A stretch of 64,000 bases of DNA, from NCBI GenBank assembly GCA_037043455.1, contig JAWPHD010011469.1:19617-83616 (forward strand). Reading direction: 5' to 3'. Position 1 is the stretch's first letter. Every line of letters begins with the position of its first letter. Shown here piece after piece: positions 34,034-45,949 of the stretch. This DNA comes from Cyrtodaria siliqua (lineage: Eukaryota; Mollusca; Bivalvia; Adapedonta; Hiatellidae). Under the pieces are notes generated by a model, which searched no databases, was not told where the DNA came from, and saw only the letters and a list, made by a program, of their open reading frames with translations. The position numbers were made by a program, and so were the translations under genes.

Positions 34034-34246
34034 TTTGTTTTTTACCGTTAAAAGTTAACGAGAATTTTAATGCAGCTCAAAGGTCCATTACCTTTAACGA
34101 GTATTTTAACATTTTCTTAACGGAAAAATATTTGAACAACAGCTTTTGACTAACGAAAACATTTAACGGGGATTTAACGGATAGTTAACATTTCTCCGTT
34201 AACTTAACAGGGAAAATCTCGTTAAATTTTTTGAACAACTGGCCCC
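34034..34246 (-). mobile_element. Terminal region of the Harbinger element
   Basis: Read on the minus strand, the outer end is GGGGCCAGTTGTTCAAAA (34246 inwards), followed by a series of GTTAACGG / CGTTAA words up to the transposase ATG. This is typical of a Harbinger terminal inverted repeat with subterminal repeats. The partner end was not found within the window to the left. Confidence 0.65.
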
Positions 34247-35290
34247 ATATGTTTATTATCTCCTTGTATTTCATAAGAAAAGAACACAAGTGTTACCATT
34301 TTTAAACGCATTTTAACAATGACATCTCTTACGAGTTACTTCCCCTCGCTTCGGAATTTTAAATGGGTGAATCTCGAAATTTCTCGCGCAGTAAAGCATC
34401 TAAAAGTCAATACAGCTGACGATGACGAATCTTAAATGGGAACTAAAATTTTAATCATGTAAACTTGTTACAATCTTCCAGATTACGCGTTTAAAAAAAA
34501 AGAAAATGGCGGCTGTTTCACTTTTTTTTGACGTTGACGGAAAATGACGTACTACTTTCCGTTGTCATGTGTTGCTATGATAAGTGGACGGCGGAGCTAA
34601 AAACCACTCTGCTTCCCACCTGATCATTTACTGAACGCCAAATATATTTCTTATTTAATTGTTAAACTATATAATTACTGCCAAAAGCAAGTGCTAAAAA
34701 ACCCGTTTACATGTCCATAACAAAGACTTTTTAGACTCACCTAGGAAATATTTTCACTGGTGAGTGCTACGCGTTCGTCGTATCGCTCCGACTTGGTTTT
34801 ATCCGGATACCGGGGGTGTTTATGAAATGCAGTAAAACGGCAAAAGGTAACGTTAGATTTGGTTTAAGGTGTCGCTTTATTTGTAGGGCAAACGCGTTAC
34901 ACCCGCTTAACTTAGATGACGTCATAAAAACAACAATTCGACTTTAACATTTCCGCCTTATCTAAGGTAAATTGATACCATTAAAGTGAAACTATCACTT
35001 TAAAGATTTGTTATGTGATAAACAGAATCTTACATTCGATTATTTTAAAGTGCATATTTAATAATTTCACCTAAATAATTAAGCGTAAAATTATGCTTCT
35101 CATCAAAGACAAAAAATGGAGTAAATATTCATATTTAGCGACAATTTAAGGCAGTACTTTACCCCTGTAGTGCAGTCTGTGTCATGTTGCAACTTCACGC
35201 GACATTGACAATACACCTTCAATCGTTTTTCGTTAAATATCATTCAGTTTGCAATATTTCTGCGTACACAATGAATAAAAGGCCAAATAA
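34247..35290. other. Intergenic, no gene seen
   Basis: No convincing coding sequence. It contains TGACGTCAT at about 34917 and short AT-rich stretches. Confidence 0.4.
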
Positions 35291-35430
35291 GACATCACAA
35301 ACACAAAAGGGTTGACAATTTGGATACCGCCTTGGAACGGTCAGCGGCAAAAAAAGCAGCTGGGGTTTAAACCAGCTTTAAGGGTGTACCAAACGTCACA
35401 CTTACCCTACTGTCATCCAGACATACAAGT
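35291..35430 (-). mobile_element. Retroelement tail fragment
   Basis: ATCACAAACACAAAAGGGTT, TACCGCCTTGGAACGGTCAG and CACACTTACCCTACTGTCAT match the tail family in reverse orientation. A forward copy follows at 35752, making an inverted pair. Confidence 0.8.
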
Positions 35431-35611
35431 CCGATGCCACAAATATGCTTTCCTAACTTAAGGGGCGTTCTCTCAATGACAGGCTCCCTGATACTAAACT
35501 GTGTCTTTTATTTTTATAGAATTGCTTATGGGCCATACAAAAGCCACCATGTATCATGCTTCTCATGCGAGTATCAAGCCTGTCACATCCATTAGAATTC
35601 AACAAATTCAC

Positions 35612-35743
35612 TGTAAAGGTGACTACTAAACATATCCATTCTTCTCGCTTGCCATAATACAATGTGACCTACTTCAGTGTAAAAGTGACTACTAAACATA
35701 TCCATTCTTTCGCTTGCCATAATACAATGTAACCTACTTCAGA
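35612..35743. repeat. 66-bp tandem duplication
   Basis: TGTAAAGGTGACTACTAAAC at 35612 recurs at 35678 as TGTAAAAGTGACTACTAAAC, with the following GCTTGCCATAATACAATGT also duplicated. There are two units of 66 bp with a few differences. Confidence 0.88.
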
Positions 35744-35751
35744 CGGACTTG

Positions 35752-36215
35752 CGCTTAACGGTTTATTCTCTTGTTGCTCTGGCTTCTGCCAAGTCATTTA
35801 GTACCTTCATTGTGGCTTTCTAGGCTATTGTTGTTGTTTTTTTGTATTATATTTACACGAACATATTTGTGTTTTACTTATATTACCTATTGATGCTGCC
35901 TTGTTGGTTAGAGATTAGATCATGGCGGGGATTTCTTTATTTACACTGTCCTGTTTTAATGGGATGACAGTAGGGTAAGTGTGAGGTTTTGTGCACCCTA
36001 GAACCGGTTTAAACCCCCACTGGTCTACTTGGCCACTGACCGTTCCAAGGCGGTAGCCCTATTGTCAACCCTTTTGTGTTTGTGATGTCGCTTGCATTTA
36101 TTATTGCTTTTGCCTTCTTTTTTGTAGGTTCGCGTGTTTGTTTCTGTGTTTTGTGGTTGACTGTCCTCCCTGAATGCTACTTTCCCTGTCCGATCTTTTT
36201 ATATTTCTTTTTAGC
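35752..36215 (+). mobile_element. Retroelement 3' tail, forward copy
   Basis: It is collinear with 42070-42515: GGTTTATTCTCTTG, GATTAGATCATGGCGGGG, ACACTGTCCTGTTTTAATGG, GACCGTTCCAAGGCGGTAG, ending CCTGTCCGATCTTTTTATA. The protein part is absent. Confidence 0.88.
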
Positions 36216-37045
36216 AATGTTGCCTTTAAATAAGTTCAAACAAACGATATATGCTTTCATGTCCAGTGCCACACATCACAACACTGTTCTTTTATCTTTT
36301 AAATCCTACTAGTTATGTTTGTATTGACTACCATAGTAAAAGCGTTATTGTCTTCTAAATACAATCTATAAATGACCTACTTCTTATTTTTGAAACGTTT
36401 CAGTATTTATTCCCATTCACTCTAGCTGTTTTAGTGGTGTGTTGCGACTGTAAATGTCGTCCCGACTAGATAGAGGATATTTGTTGTTTTGGGGGTGAAT
36501 AACAGATTTTATTTCATGAGTGAAAATATTGAAGTTTGATCACTTAGCAACTTTCGGGAAAAAATAGTTTTTGAAAAGAAAAGTAGTTCCGGCAGTGAAA
36601 AAAATAAAACTAGATTTCACACGTATGAAATACCACTTTTATTTCATTGCTAAAATCCACTATTTCACTGCTAAGCATCAAATAAAAATCAGTAGTGTTA
36701 CGAAATTACATATACTTAAACGAACACAACATAGGTGGCATCCGTTATATGGCAATGAAGCATTTTAGAGCTCAAATATTACAACAGAAAGCTCATTATT
36801 CGGTCTGGGAAGTATAGTCAACTGTTGTAGATGTGGGGATGATTTTCTACATTTGATGTTAAAGTTAATGTATCTCTAATATAAGCAGTAGTCTTACTAT
36901 GATATGTTTTAAATATTAGTATGATTGCCTTTTTAAGTTTTACTTTTTCTCGCAACGTCATCCAAATAAGTTCATTAAAACTTTTAACAAAGATATGTAA
37001 AACGGTTAGATGCTTCGGCACCGGTGTTCAGATCTCTGTCTCTGT

Positions 37046-37098
<53 letters not shown>

Positions 37099-37601
37099 TT
37101 ATTGGCTTTCAGGTTATAGTTCTTCCACTTGCACATGCGCGCGCAAAAGTAGGGTTGATGCATACTGACAATCCCATTCCTAGGTTTATTCCATACTCTA
37201 AATTAAGTACGGAGAACATCACATCCTATGTTAATATATATATCTTAAGCAGGTGATATTGTAGCTGCGAGAATCGTAGCTCTTATGATGTATATCGTGT
37301 ACCATATGGTAGGTACATACTACCATTCTCACGTCTAGTGATACTGCAACAACTGCACGAATTCTAACAAATAGTCACATGGTAAGTAGTCAGTACAGTG
37401 ATCTGGGTATCACCCTAAAGATTTGTCTTCTTCGACGCCGTGTGGTTCCCGTGGAAAAATAGGACCACTGCTTGTCCAGACATAGGGGTAAAATTTCTCC
37501 GAATTCACGATCATTTTGTCATTTTTGTCATGTTCATTAAAGGTCCTCATCGTGAAACACCTGTATTGTTTCAGATACTACTTCAGTGGTGACAGAAATC
37601 A
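36216..37601. other. Intergenic with a CT microsatellite
   Basis: A (CT)n tract runs from about 37033 to 37100. No gene is recognised up to the exon at 37602. Confidence 0.45.
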
Positions 37602-37821
37602 ATGATCGTGGCTCCAACGAAAAATGTAGTGTTTACTAGAGAATTTCCAGCAACTTTGCAGTTCTGCAGGAGAGAGGTAATGTATTATTGATAATAAAAC
37701 ATGTGTATATCAGAACATGTTAATACTGTTTATGTTGCAGTTACTTTGAGGAAGGTTTATACTTCCAGTTTGGCATATGTCCCTACTTATCTGGCTTACT
37801 TAGTTTTTTTTGTATTGATAT

Positions 37822-38260
37822 ATACACGAGCGTCTATGTGTTTTACTTATTGAGTACCTTTGTGGATTTCTAGCCTATTGTTTTTTTGTATTTATATAAA
37901 CACAAGCATCTTTGTGTTTACTTATATTGCCTATTAATGCTGCCGTGTTGGTTAGAGAATAGTTCATGGCGGGGATGTCTTTATTTACACTGTCCCGTTT
38001 TATTAGAATAAGTGTGAGGTTTGGTGCTCTCTAGATCCTGGTTTAAATCCTCAGCGGCCTTTTTTTACCACAGACCGTTCCAAGGCGGTAGCCCTATTTT
38101 CAACCTTTTTGTGTTTGTGACGTCATATGTGAAGTCTTAAAGTTTATTCTTTATTAACATTGCCATTCATATGTTTGTCTTTTTGCGTGTTTTTGGGTTT
38201 ACTGTGTTCTGTGAAGGCTGCATTTCCTGTTCGACTTTTATACTTATTTTTAATAAAAAA
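37822..38260 (+). mobile_element. Retroelement 3' tail, diverged copy
   Basis: It carries the same landmarks as the 36-kb copy (TGGTTAGAGAATAGTTCATGG, ACTGTCCCGTTTTATTAG, GACCGTTCCAAGGCGGTAGC) with more changes. It lies inside the putative intron of the unrecognised gene. Confidence 0.8.
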
Positions 38261-39427
38261 AATACATGAAATGCCATGAACATTGCTTAATACTTAATGT
38301 CATTAATCTATCATAACAATCCCTTATTTATAATATTATTCAAAGGTTTTAAATTACTGATTCTTACAAGTTTACACATATAATTTAAAATAAATAAACT
38401 AAATGCATAAATATGTATTCATGGTGGCCGGGGTAAATTGACTTCTAGTTTGAAGCAACAGAGAGATTTTAAACCTAATGCAGTGCTAAACAGAGCTTAT
38501 TTAGTCTTTATATAATTAATTTGTATCTTTAAAATGTACCGCATACATTATTTACACAGGCATGATATTAAAAGATGAACATCAAAAACTAATATGAAAG
38601 CGCTGCAATGATAACATATTAATGTTCGATTTGTTTTATGTAAGCTTCCTGTTCCAGATTGCTTTGATGAAAAAATGTTATCTATATACATTGTTCTTTT
38701 TTTAAAAAGTGATGCTAGAATGTGTCCCTTGAGTTGGTAACAATATCGAAATGTTTGAGTCCTGGCTCAAGGTCTATTTAGCAACCTAGAAATGCGTTTA
38801 ATGATGCAATTATCGCTAAGAAAGACAACAAGCAGTATGATCGGAAGTGATATAAATGGTAGTTATCTCCCATACAGTATTTCAGTATAACTCTCATGTT
38901 TTTGGGTCTATCCATGTATTGTTTGCATTTCACACCAAACAAATTATTTGATTTGATTGAAATCTGAATAAATTTCCTGCTTTGTAGAATTGAGGGTTTC
39001 TTTTGAAGCCATTACTTGCGATATCAGGAGATATTTCATGATATTATGAGGATATGGAAACGAGGTGTCAAGTGAGGCAGCGAGACTAGTGTTTCATATG
39101 ACAATACTATATGCAAATGAGGGGGGCATCCTAAAGGACAGGAACTGGTGTTTATTGTAATGCTCATTGTTTTTTATACCTACTAGTTCATGAAGAGTTA
39201 AACGTATTACTTTCGGTGTTAATTTGGTATTTATGGATTTGGTGTTTTGAATATGTTTACGTGCAGGCTTTTGAAGTCTAATTTTATAATGGTGGTAAAA
39301 TTAAACCGTGAAAATTGCATTAATATTTACCTTTTTCTTTTTGGATATTTGTATCAGCGCATACATACATTTGTTTATATATTATGTATATATGATTGAC
39401 TTTGACAATTTTAATTTTCTTTGCTAG
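38261..39427. other. AT-rich intron-like sequence
   Basis: No coding or named repeat is recognised. Confidence 0.4.
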
Positions 39428-40615
39428 GATGTTGAAGCTTCAGGACCGTCTAGTATCGGATTAGATGAAAGAGAGCCACAACCTAAATTGGGGCCAAACT
39501 ACAGTAGCACTGGTGGAAACATAATATTTGGAGAAACGTATTACACACAACTGGAGATTCCAAACAATTGCAACGTTTGAAAAAAAGTAAGGACTTTGGC
39601 GCTCCAAATCGATCCATTGTATTCTCTTATGCTTTCGACTTTAGATGAATTTGTGAAAACGTCTAGACAAATGGGGCAACCGGAGGCTGATGTATATTTT
39701 ATAAATATCACATTCATGAGAGGCTGATAGTAAGAATGTTCACCCTGAGGATATGATTATCGCCCGAGTGGATCTTTATTTTTTTTACCTGGCCCTAAAT
39801 CCATCTGGCAAACACTTGAATGCTCGATATATTAAATGAACTCTGAACATATCTGTTGTTCAACCACTAGATAAATTAACAGATAACTTTGGATCAGTAA
39901 CTTCGGTGTTTTTTCTTCGTTACGTAAATAATAAATACACACATACAAACACATATAGGCGTCACATCCGATATCAGTCTATCCCTCTTACTACTGTTCT
40001 TACTATGTTGAATGTTGTATTTATTTTATTATACCGAAATCTCCTCGGTCAAAAATAAGGTTCATTTTCGGTACAGATTTTACTTTACCGGATACACTGC
40101 TTGTTTGAGTGAAACGGGGCATGAAGCAGGATATGCCGGATAAAAGTTATATTGTTGGATTGGAAATAACGTAACTAAGAAATGAGTCGTAGTTTATTGA
40201 AGTCAGTCAAGTACTTTTGAAGTTATGATGAGTTAAAATAGCAATTTCACCATACTGAATCGATGACGTCACAGAAACAGCGCGCATCAAACCTGCACAT
40301 CTGACAATTTCTTTACTATCATCCTGCGATTGATTATCACCCTGTACTATCACCCTCGCGCAAGATAGTAAGAAAGTACACATTGATGTCTATGGGGATT
40401 TAGCATGGGCGTTTTATGTGGGGTATAATAAAAGAAAGTATTGGCTCGACGCTCTTAGAAGCATCAGGGAAAATGTAATGTTTCTTATTTTGTCTATGAT
40501 GTTTATCCGTTCTTTGTGAGAAAGCAGCTGATATAATTACGAAATCCTATCAACGTGTGTACACGAAAGTTGGTTTTGATACAAAGTTAAAGTATATTTC
40601 CTATAAGGGGAAAAC

Positions 40616-40880
40616 ATGTTTAAGGCGAGACCATCCCCATTGACGAGTGTCTATCAGCAGACACCGGTATTCCCTACTCCTTTTATGGGGTTTCCTCAAC
40701 AGAGTGAGGGTATTCAGGCGTTATGCTTTATGCCCCTTCCAACATATCATGGTGCATATACTAGATTCTCTAAAGGGAATGGATCTTCTAGACAATGGTC
40801 TGTCAATGGTATTTGCCATTTTGTATCGTCAACAAGCCAGTGTGAGCTTACGAAACAAGCTACGAAGAAATGACCTCTGA
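40616..40880 (+). pseudogene. Coding remnant of unknown family
   Basis: Two overlapping frames are open. The first half reads best in one (VYQQTPVFPTPFMGFPQQ) and the second half in the other (HILDSLKGMDLLDNG, LSMVFAILYRQQASVSLRN), suggesting one gene with a frame break near 40760. It may belong to the nearby retroelement or to the gene remnant on its left. The function is unknown. Confidence 0.3.
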
Positions 40881-40973
40881 ATGTGTGTGTTATTGCGTGT
40901 TGTTGTGGGGCATTGTATATGTCAGGAGTTATTTTCATATTTTCAACTTTTGCACATTTCTTACAGTTACTAT

Positions 40974-41489
40974 TTAAAGGGACACTGTCCGTAAGTAAGC
41001 AGATATTGAGCATAACCAAATAACTGTCTGACTTTTATTCAGTGAAATATATACATGAAAACATGAGCATCGACACTAAGAAGTCTGTAGTAATACATTC
41101 ATGAGTTTGAAAAAAAAAGCTTAAATTATTATTTGTAAATAAAGTGGGACCCACCGTATTTACCTTTTCTGCGATCACGTGACTTTCATTAGCGCATTAG
41201 GTTTTCTACCATAGGATTTAGAGCGTAATATGTATAGCCCGCTTAGCTCAGTCGGGAGCTAGGTCGACCACTTTCCGCTCGCTCACTATTATTACCGCAA
41301 GTGTAATTTTAGTTTGAGCTGCGAGTTCAAACGTCCGAAATGGTTTCTCTTTTTTTTGTACCGCGATTGAATTCCATCAAACAATCCTGCTTTAATTAGT
41401 ATATATTCAATAATGTTTGGTGTGTAATATTTGCAAACATAATTAGTGTGTGTATTATAAGCTAAAAGTTACGGACAGTGTCCCTTTAA
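40974..41489. mobile_element. MITE with perfect 21-bp ends and TTAA edges, tRNA-like core
   Basis: TTAAAGGGACACTGTCCGTA at 40974 is exactly inverted at 41470-41489, with one more inner A. The outermost TTAA on both sides would fit a TTAA target duplication of the piggyBac type. Inside, 41237-41335 looks tRNA-derived: a CCCGCTTAGCTCAGTCGGGA A-box region and GAGTTCAAACGTCC as B box, with about 50 extra bases between them. No transposase. Confidence 0.85.
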
Positions 41490-41599
41490 GTGTTAATGTA
41501 AATTGTACTGAAGTTTATCTCTAGTTTTTGGAGGTTTAATTACTTTCTTTTATCATTGAAATGTATGATAGTGAATATGTTACCTAACTCGAGATTCAA

Positions 41600-42535
41600 A
41601 TGACTTATTCCTTAGTGAATCTTTGATTCATGCGGGTTGAGAGTAGTGGTTTCTCTGTCCTCTGATACTGATATGGATGCTTCAATAAAACTTATCCATA
41701 CTTGGAAGGGGATGTTCCCCGAGCAACTTCTTATGGGGTGTATGTGTCTCAACTTATTCGTTTTTTCTTCTGCGACAAGGAGTATCACAACCTGACTTCT
41801 ATGGTGATGTGATTTATAAACTTCGTAAGATTCTTGGTCATGATCACTTTCATACTATCTTTGTTAAACTTGTTAAAAAGTTTATCAAAAGAGGTTATGA
41901 CCCTATCATTTTGCAACGTACTGCATGCTTGGTGGGGACCCTGTTACAGTTCACCACTATGCTTTCCGCTTTATTGTACGATGACCGGACAGGCTGTGGA
42001 CTCTATGATGACGCCTACCTAAAGCCCATTGGGACGGTGGCGTTTGATGTTTGTCCATGATCTTTCTTGTCGTGCTCTTAATGGTTTATTCTCTTACTGC
42101 TCTGGCTTCTGCCAAGTCAATGAGTACCTTCATTGTGGCTTTCTAGGCTATTGTTTTTTTTGTATTATATTTACACGAGCATATTTGTGTTTTACTTATA
42201 TTGCCTATTGATGCTGCCTTGTTGGTTAGAGATTAGATCATGGCGGGGATTTCTTTATTTACACTGTCCTGTTTTAATGGGATGACAGTAGGGTAAGTGT
42301 GAGGTTTGGTGCACCCTAGAACCGGTTTAAACCCCCGGTGGCCTACTTTGCCATTGACCGTTCCAAGGCGGTAGCCCTATTGTCAACCCTTTTGTGTTTG
42401 TGATATCGTTTGCATTTATTATTGCTTTTGCCTTCTTGTTTGTCTGTTTGCGTGTTTGTTTCTGTGTTTTGTGGTTGACTGTCCTCCTTGAATGCTACTT
42501 TCCCTGTCCGATCTTTTTATATTTCTATTTATGTG
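41600..42535 (+). mobile_element. Longest copy of the retroelement tail, with the end of its protein
   Basis: At 41700-41790 the text LEGDVPRATSYGVYVSQLIRF is typical of the last part of a reverse-transcriptase protein family common in invertebrates. After a deletion and frame break, DFYGDVIYKLRKILGHDHF...RGYDPIILQRTACLV (to about 41935) continues its C-terminus. The 3' untranslated tail that follows is the sequence repeated at 18.8, 35.3, 35.8, 37.8 and 47.4 kb. The element is 5'-truncated; its clade could not be settled by eye. Confidence 0.8.
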
Positions 42536-42740
42536 TGTTCCTTTTGCACAAGATGATGGAGAGATGGACGGTCATACTGTTATAAAATACATAGAATTAC
42601 CTGATTGGGGAATGGAACTGAATTTTAATCCTCTTTATAAGAGTATAAGGAAGAATCCATCATCGTGACTTTGGAGGGCAGGGATTCCTTACTCTAAACC
42701 CCTCGCCCGTCTGCTGAGTGTGCTATTGAAAATGGTAATG
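42536..42740 (+). pseudogene. Coding-like remnant right of the tail
   Basis: The text VPFAQDDGEMDGHTVIKYIE and LPDWGMELNFNPLYKSIRKN is open for about 44 codons, directly after the end of the retroelement tail, then stops. It may be a piece of the same unknown gene as 40616-40880, separated by the insertions. Confidence 0.25.
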
Positions 42741-45700
42741 ATATTGATATAATCTGATAATAACAATTTTATTGTTTACCCGGGGCAATTTGTTGCAGGG
42801 ATGTTGCATAAACATTTAGATAATTCGGAATAACGCCTTAGTTCAATAGTGTAGCAAATGCTGAATACATTCGGTCATGGCTAATGGCATAGGATATGTT
42901 GTCTGCTTTTTAATTTAGTATTTTCACCGTTAATTGTGATGACCGCTGCTCCTAACTAAATTCTATTTTGTTTATTTCGCACTATGGGGCATATACTTTT
43001 GTTAGATACTGGGACCAAACGCCGCTGGACATGCACTTATGACATTAAAAGTAGCATGTCCACCGCCATATGCATGCCATCTTCGGGATGGTAGCATTTT
43101 GTACTATTGATTTTATGAATATTGAGTTCTGCTCAACCGGGGCTAGTGTGCGTGAACGGTAGCAAGCATATTTCACTTTTAGAGAAACATTTGCAAAAGA
43201 ATGTGACCCGTGGGGCGGGGTCAGATTGTATCCAAGGATCACCATTTGAACATACTGGTTAGAGGACAAAAGTTGATGCTACATGGCAATATATGAGAGC
43301 TCACTGCCTTGTGGTTTCAAAGAAGGAGATTTTTCATTTTTTTCTGATATAAACCTAAGTAAAATATGCATAATATCTATCATGTCTATATACTTCTAAC
43401 ACTCTTTCCTAATTTTGCCACTTTACCTTTCTTCTGAATCTTTTGAAACTGCGTGTCGAAGTGGCAGATATTTGTGAAATAAATGTCTACTTTTTATTTT
43501 GCTTCTTTATATGTTAAATTAAACATTGCCAAAATATTACATGAATTTAAGAAAATAAGGACAACTTACCGATAAGCAGACTCAGTAAAACCTTGTTACT
43601 TTTATCTTTTGTTGATTTTTAAGTAATTATTAACATTCACAACACTAGCGTCTGTTGTTTAGTGCTGTGTGGTGGCCGTAAAATGTCGCACCGACTACAA
43701 TCAGTAATGTTATTACTCACTGGTCCTCTGAGATCATCAAGCCCAATCGTTATGGCTTTAAAGTCGAATATCGCTTAAGCCGGTGCTAGGAGGCATGAAA
43801 GATGTTGCACTTTACATTACTTCTCATGAACAGACTCAATAAAACAGAGCCTGCTACTTTTATATCTTGTTTGTGTTTGTTGCTTCCAAGGAATCCCCTT
43901 TCCAGTATGTATTACCAGATAAAACAACAAAACATTTGTCTATGAAAACGAAAACTTTACATTTATTCGCCACTTCGTTCTTGTGTTTTTCTTTTACCAA
44001 CTTTTTGATGTTTTATGTTTCTGACAGAACTAACGTTAAGCATTTTACAATTACAAACGACTTTTTCCCCCTCTTACGATTTTTTGTTTTTACTTTTACC
44101 AACTTAGTCATCTTTACTGACAAAAGTTAAAATTCATTTCGCCTTATAAACGTTTTTACTTTTACGAACGTATTAACGTTTAATGGCATCACAGACGATG
44201 TTTGTTCAATGATCTAAACGCTCACATGTTCAATGATCAAAACGCTCACATTCAATGCTATTGATGTATGTGTCAATTAACATCATTGAATAAACGATGA
44301 AAGAGGTGGTACTGGATAAATAGTTGATAGCGATCACATCATACTACGTCATGGCTCATGTTATCATGCAGCACAATATGCCTATTCGACTGGCTTTTTT
44401 CCGTTAAATGATGCGTCTGTTTCCGTTAAGCACGTTTTCCTTTCGACTGGCACAGTTAACTGTTTTCGTTAATTAATTACTTTACACAGTAAAGACCTCG
44501 TTATCTGCGTTAAGCACAGGAAAATGACTGGCCATCAAATCAATTTTGAAGAAGTCATCAGATCGAGATGTTGCGAATGAATTGTGTACTGAAGGCTGAT
44601 TGGACAACACAAAAGGGGGAGAAAATCCTTAAACACACAGCAAGTTGCTCAAGGGAAAAATGATTCGTTTCATATTGCGATACAAGTCGGCTAGGAGCAA
44701 CAGTTTATTTCATTCCGTGTAGTGAGGTATGTTGCAACCACTTCATTTTAACATACGTATTTACCGTTATGTAGTGTGTTTAAATACAAAGACAATAGCA
44801 TAAAGATAAAACAAATTACGACAGTCATGCTTTTAAAAATAAAGAGAAGTAAAATGTTGTGAAATAAACCGATAATGTAAATGCTTAAGAGGTGTTTTAT
44901 GAATTAGAGCATGTTCTAACAACCCACACTCAGAAAAGTTCGACCTATCAGAAGTTCGAAGTAACAGATGGCAGCAGACTGTAGCTGGTAATCAAACAAT
45001 TCTATCATCACCGACAGTAAGCTTCAAATGATGAACGCGAGTTCCGGCGATTGATTTGCGAGAGAGTAATTATCAAATTCATGGTGGGTTTTCTTTCCCA
45101 TAATCTTTTCATTTTGAAATAATATATCAAACATGAGTATACGATAAAAAAAACTCCTTAAAATTTAAAAGAGCCGTTGTTTACACATACTTATATTCGT
45201 GACCAACCCATAATTTATTAAAACCTTTTATGATAATTTTGGAATTGATGACGGTATTTTTGTTCTGTTGAAGTATAATAAGTCGTTTCCTTCTTTGAAT
45301 ATATACCGGACACTAAAGCATGGTTCTAAGATACTAAAATATAATGGATGATATTCATATAACTTAATTTTTAAGCGACTGGTGTATTGTCTGAAATATG
45401 TTCCAATTATGTCAACACTTGCTTTGCAATACAGATCTGAACAGGCGCCACTTTCTCCATATAAACGAAAAACAGATACTTTTCTCCAATTTTCCGTATA
45501 CACTCCTATCTGAAGTGTTGTCTTTTTTGTGTGTATTTTTTTAAAAGTAAAGAAAAAAGGCATAATAATGGGTGTATAAAAAAATATTCTAATATGAAAT
45601 TAATGTTGTTGTTAATTGTAACAAGTATAAGCAACATTATCCTGTAAACATTTTATTTTAATACATTGTCAATATGATTATTTAAAGAAAGCAATACATA

Positions 45701-45949
45701 TGCTAACAAAAGACTTAATTTGATAAAATAGGGCAATATCTTTGCACTTTATGTGTCTCTTTTTTGTCAAAACCTTTCACACTAAAACGAACAAGCAACT
45801 ACAGAAATAGCCATTGTCAGAATTTACACTTTACATGTGCTGAACACGGATACATCCCATATATATATTGTAATTTAATATTGTATTGTACTATTGTACT
45901 GACGTACCGTCCTGAATATTTACTTAAAAATAAATCTCCTTTTTTTCAG
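42741..45949. other. Intergenic with dispersed repeat fragments
   Basis: About 43195-43345 is a bivalve-type dispersed repeat (GACCCGTGGGGCGGGGTCAG, GCCTTGTGGTTTCAAAGAAG). The word GTGTGGTGGCCGTAAAATGTC near 43668 has a relative near 36430. An open frame on the minus strand, 45228-45563 (111 codons), has no recognisable domain and may be chance. Confidence 0.45.

Larger units (their letters stand above)
37602..39838 (+). pseudogene. Unrecognised two-exon gene remnant
   Basis: Exon 1: ATG 37602 to 37676 (25 codons) with the donor GTAATG. Exon 2: from 39428 (acceptor TTTGCTAG), phase 0. Joined, the text runs VAPTKNVVFTREFP...DVEASGPSSIGLDE..., then QIDPLYSLMLSTLDEFV, EADVYFINITFM. One in-frame TGA (39578) and a frame change near 39715 interrupt it, after which coding texture continues (NVHPEDMIIARVDLYFF) to about 39838. 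The matching splice phase and amino-acid texture argue for a real former gene. I do not recognise the family. A retroelement tail (37822-38260) lies in the intron. Confidence 0.4.

Noticed and set aside
41237..41335. tRNA gene
   Set aside because: There are too many bases between A and B boxes and no proper anticodon arm; it lies inside a TIR element.
45228..45563. 111-codon open frame on the minus strand
   Set aside because: No recognisable domain, AT-rich context and no splice or promoter support; kept only as a remark.
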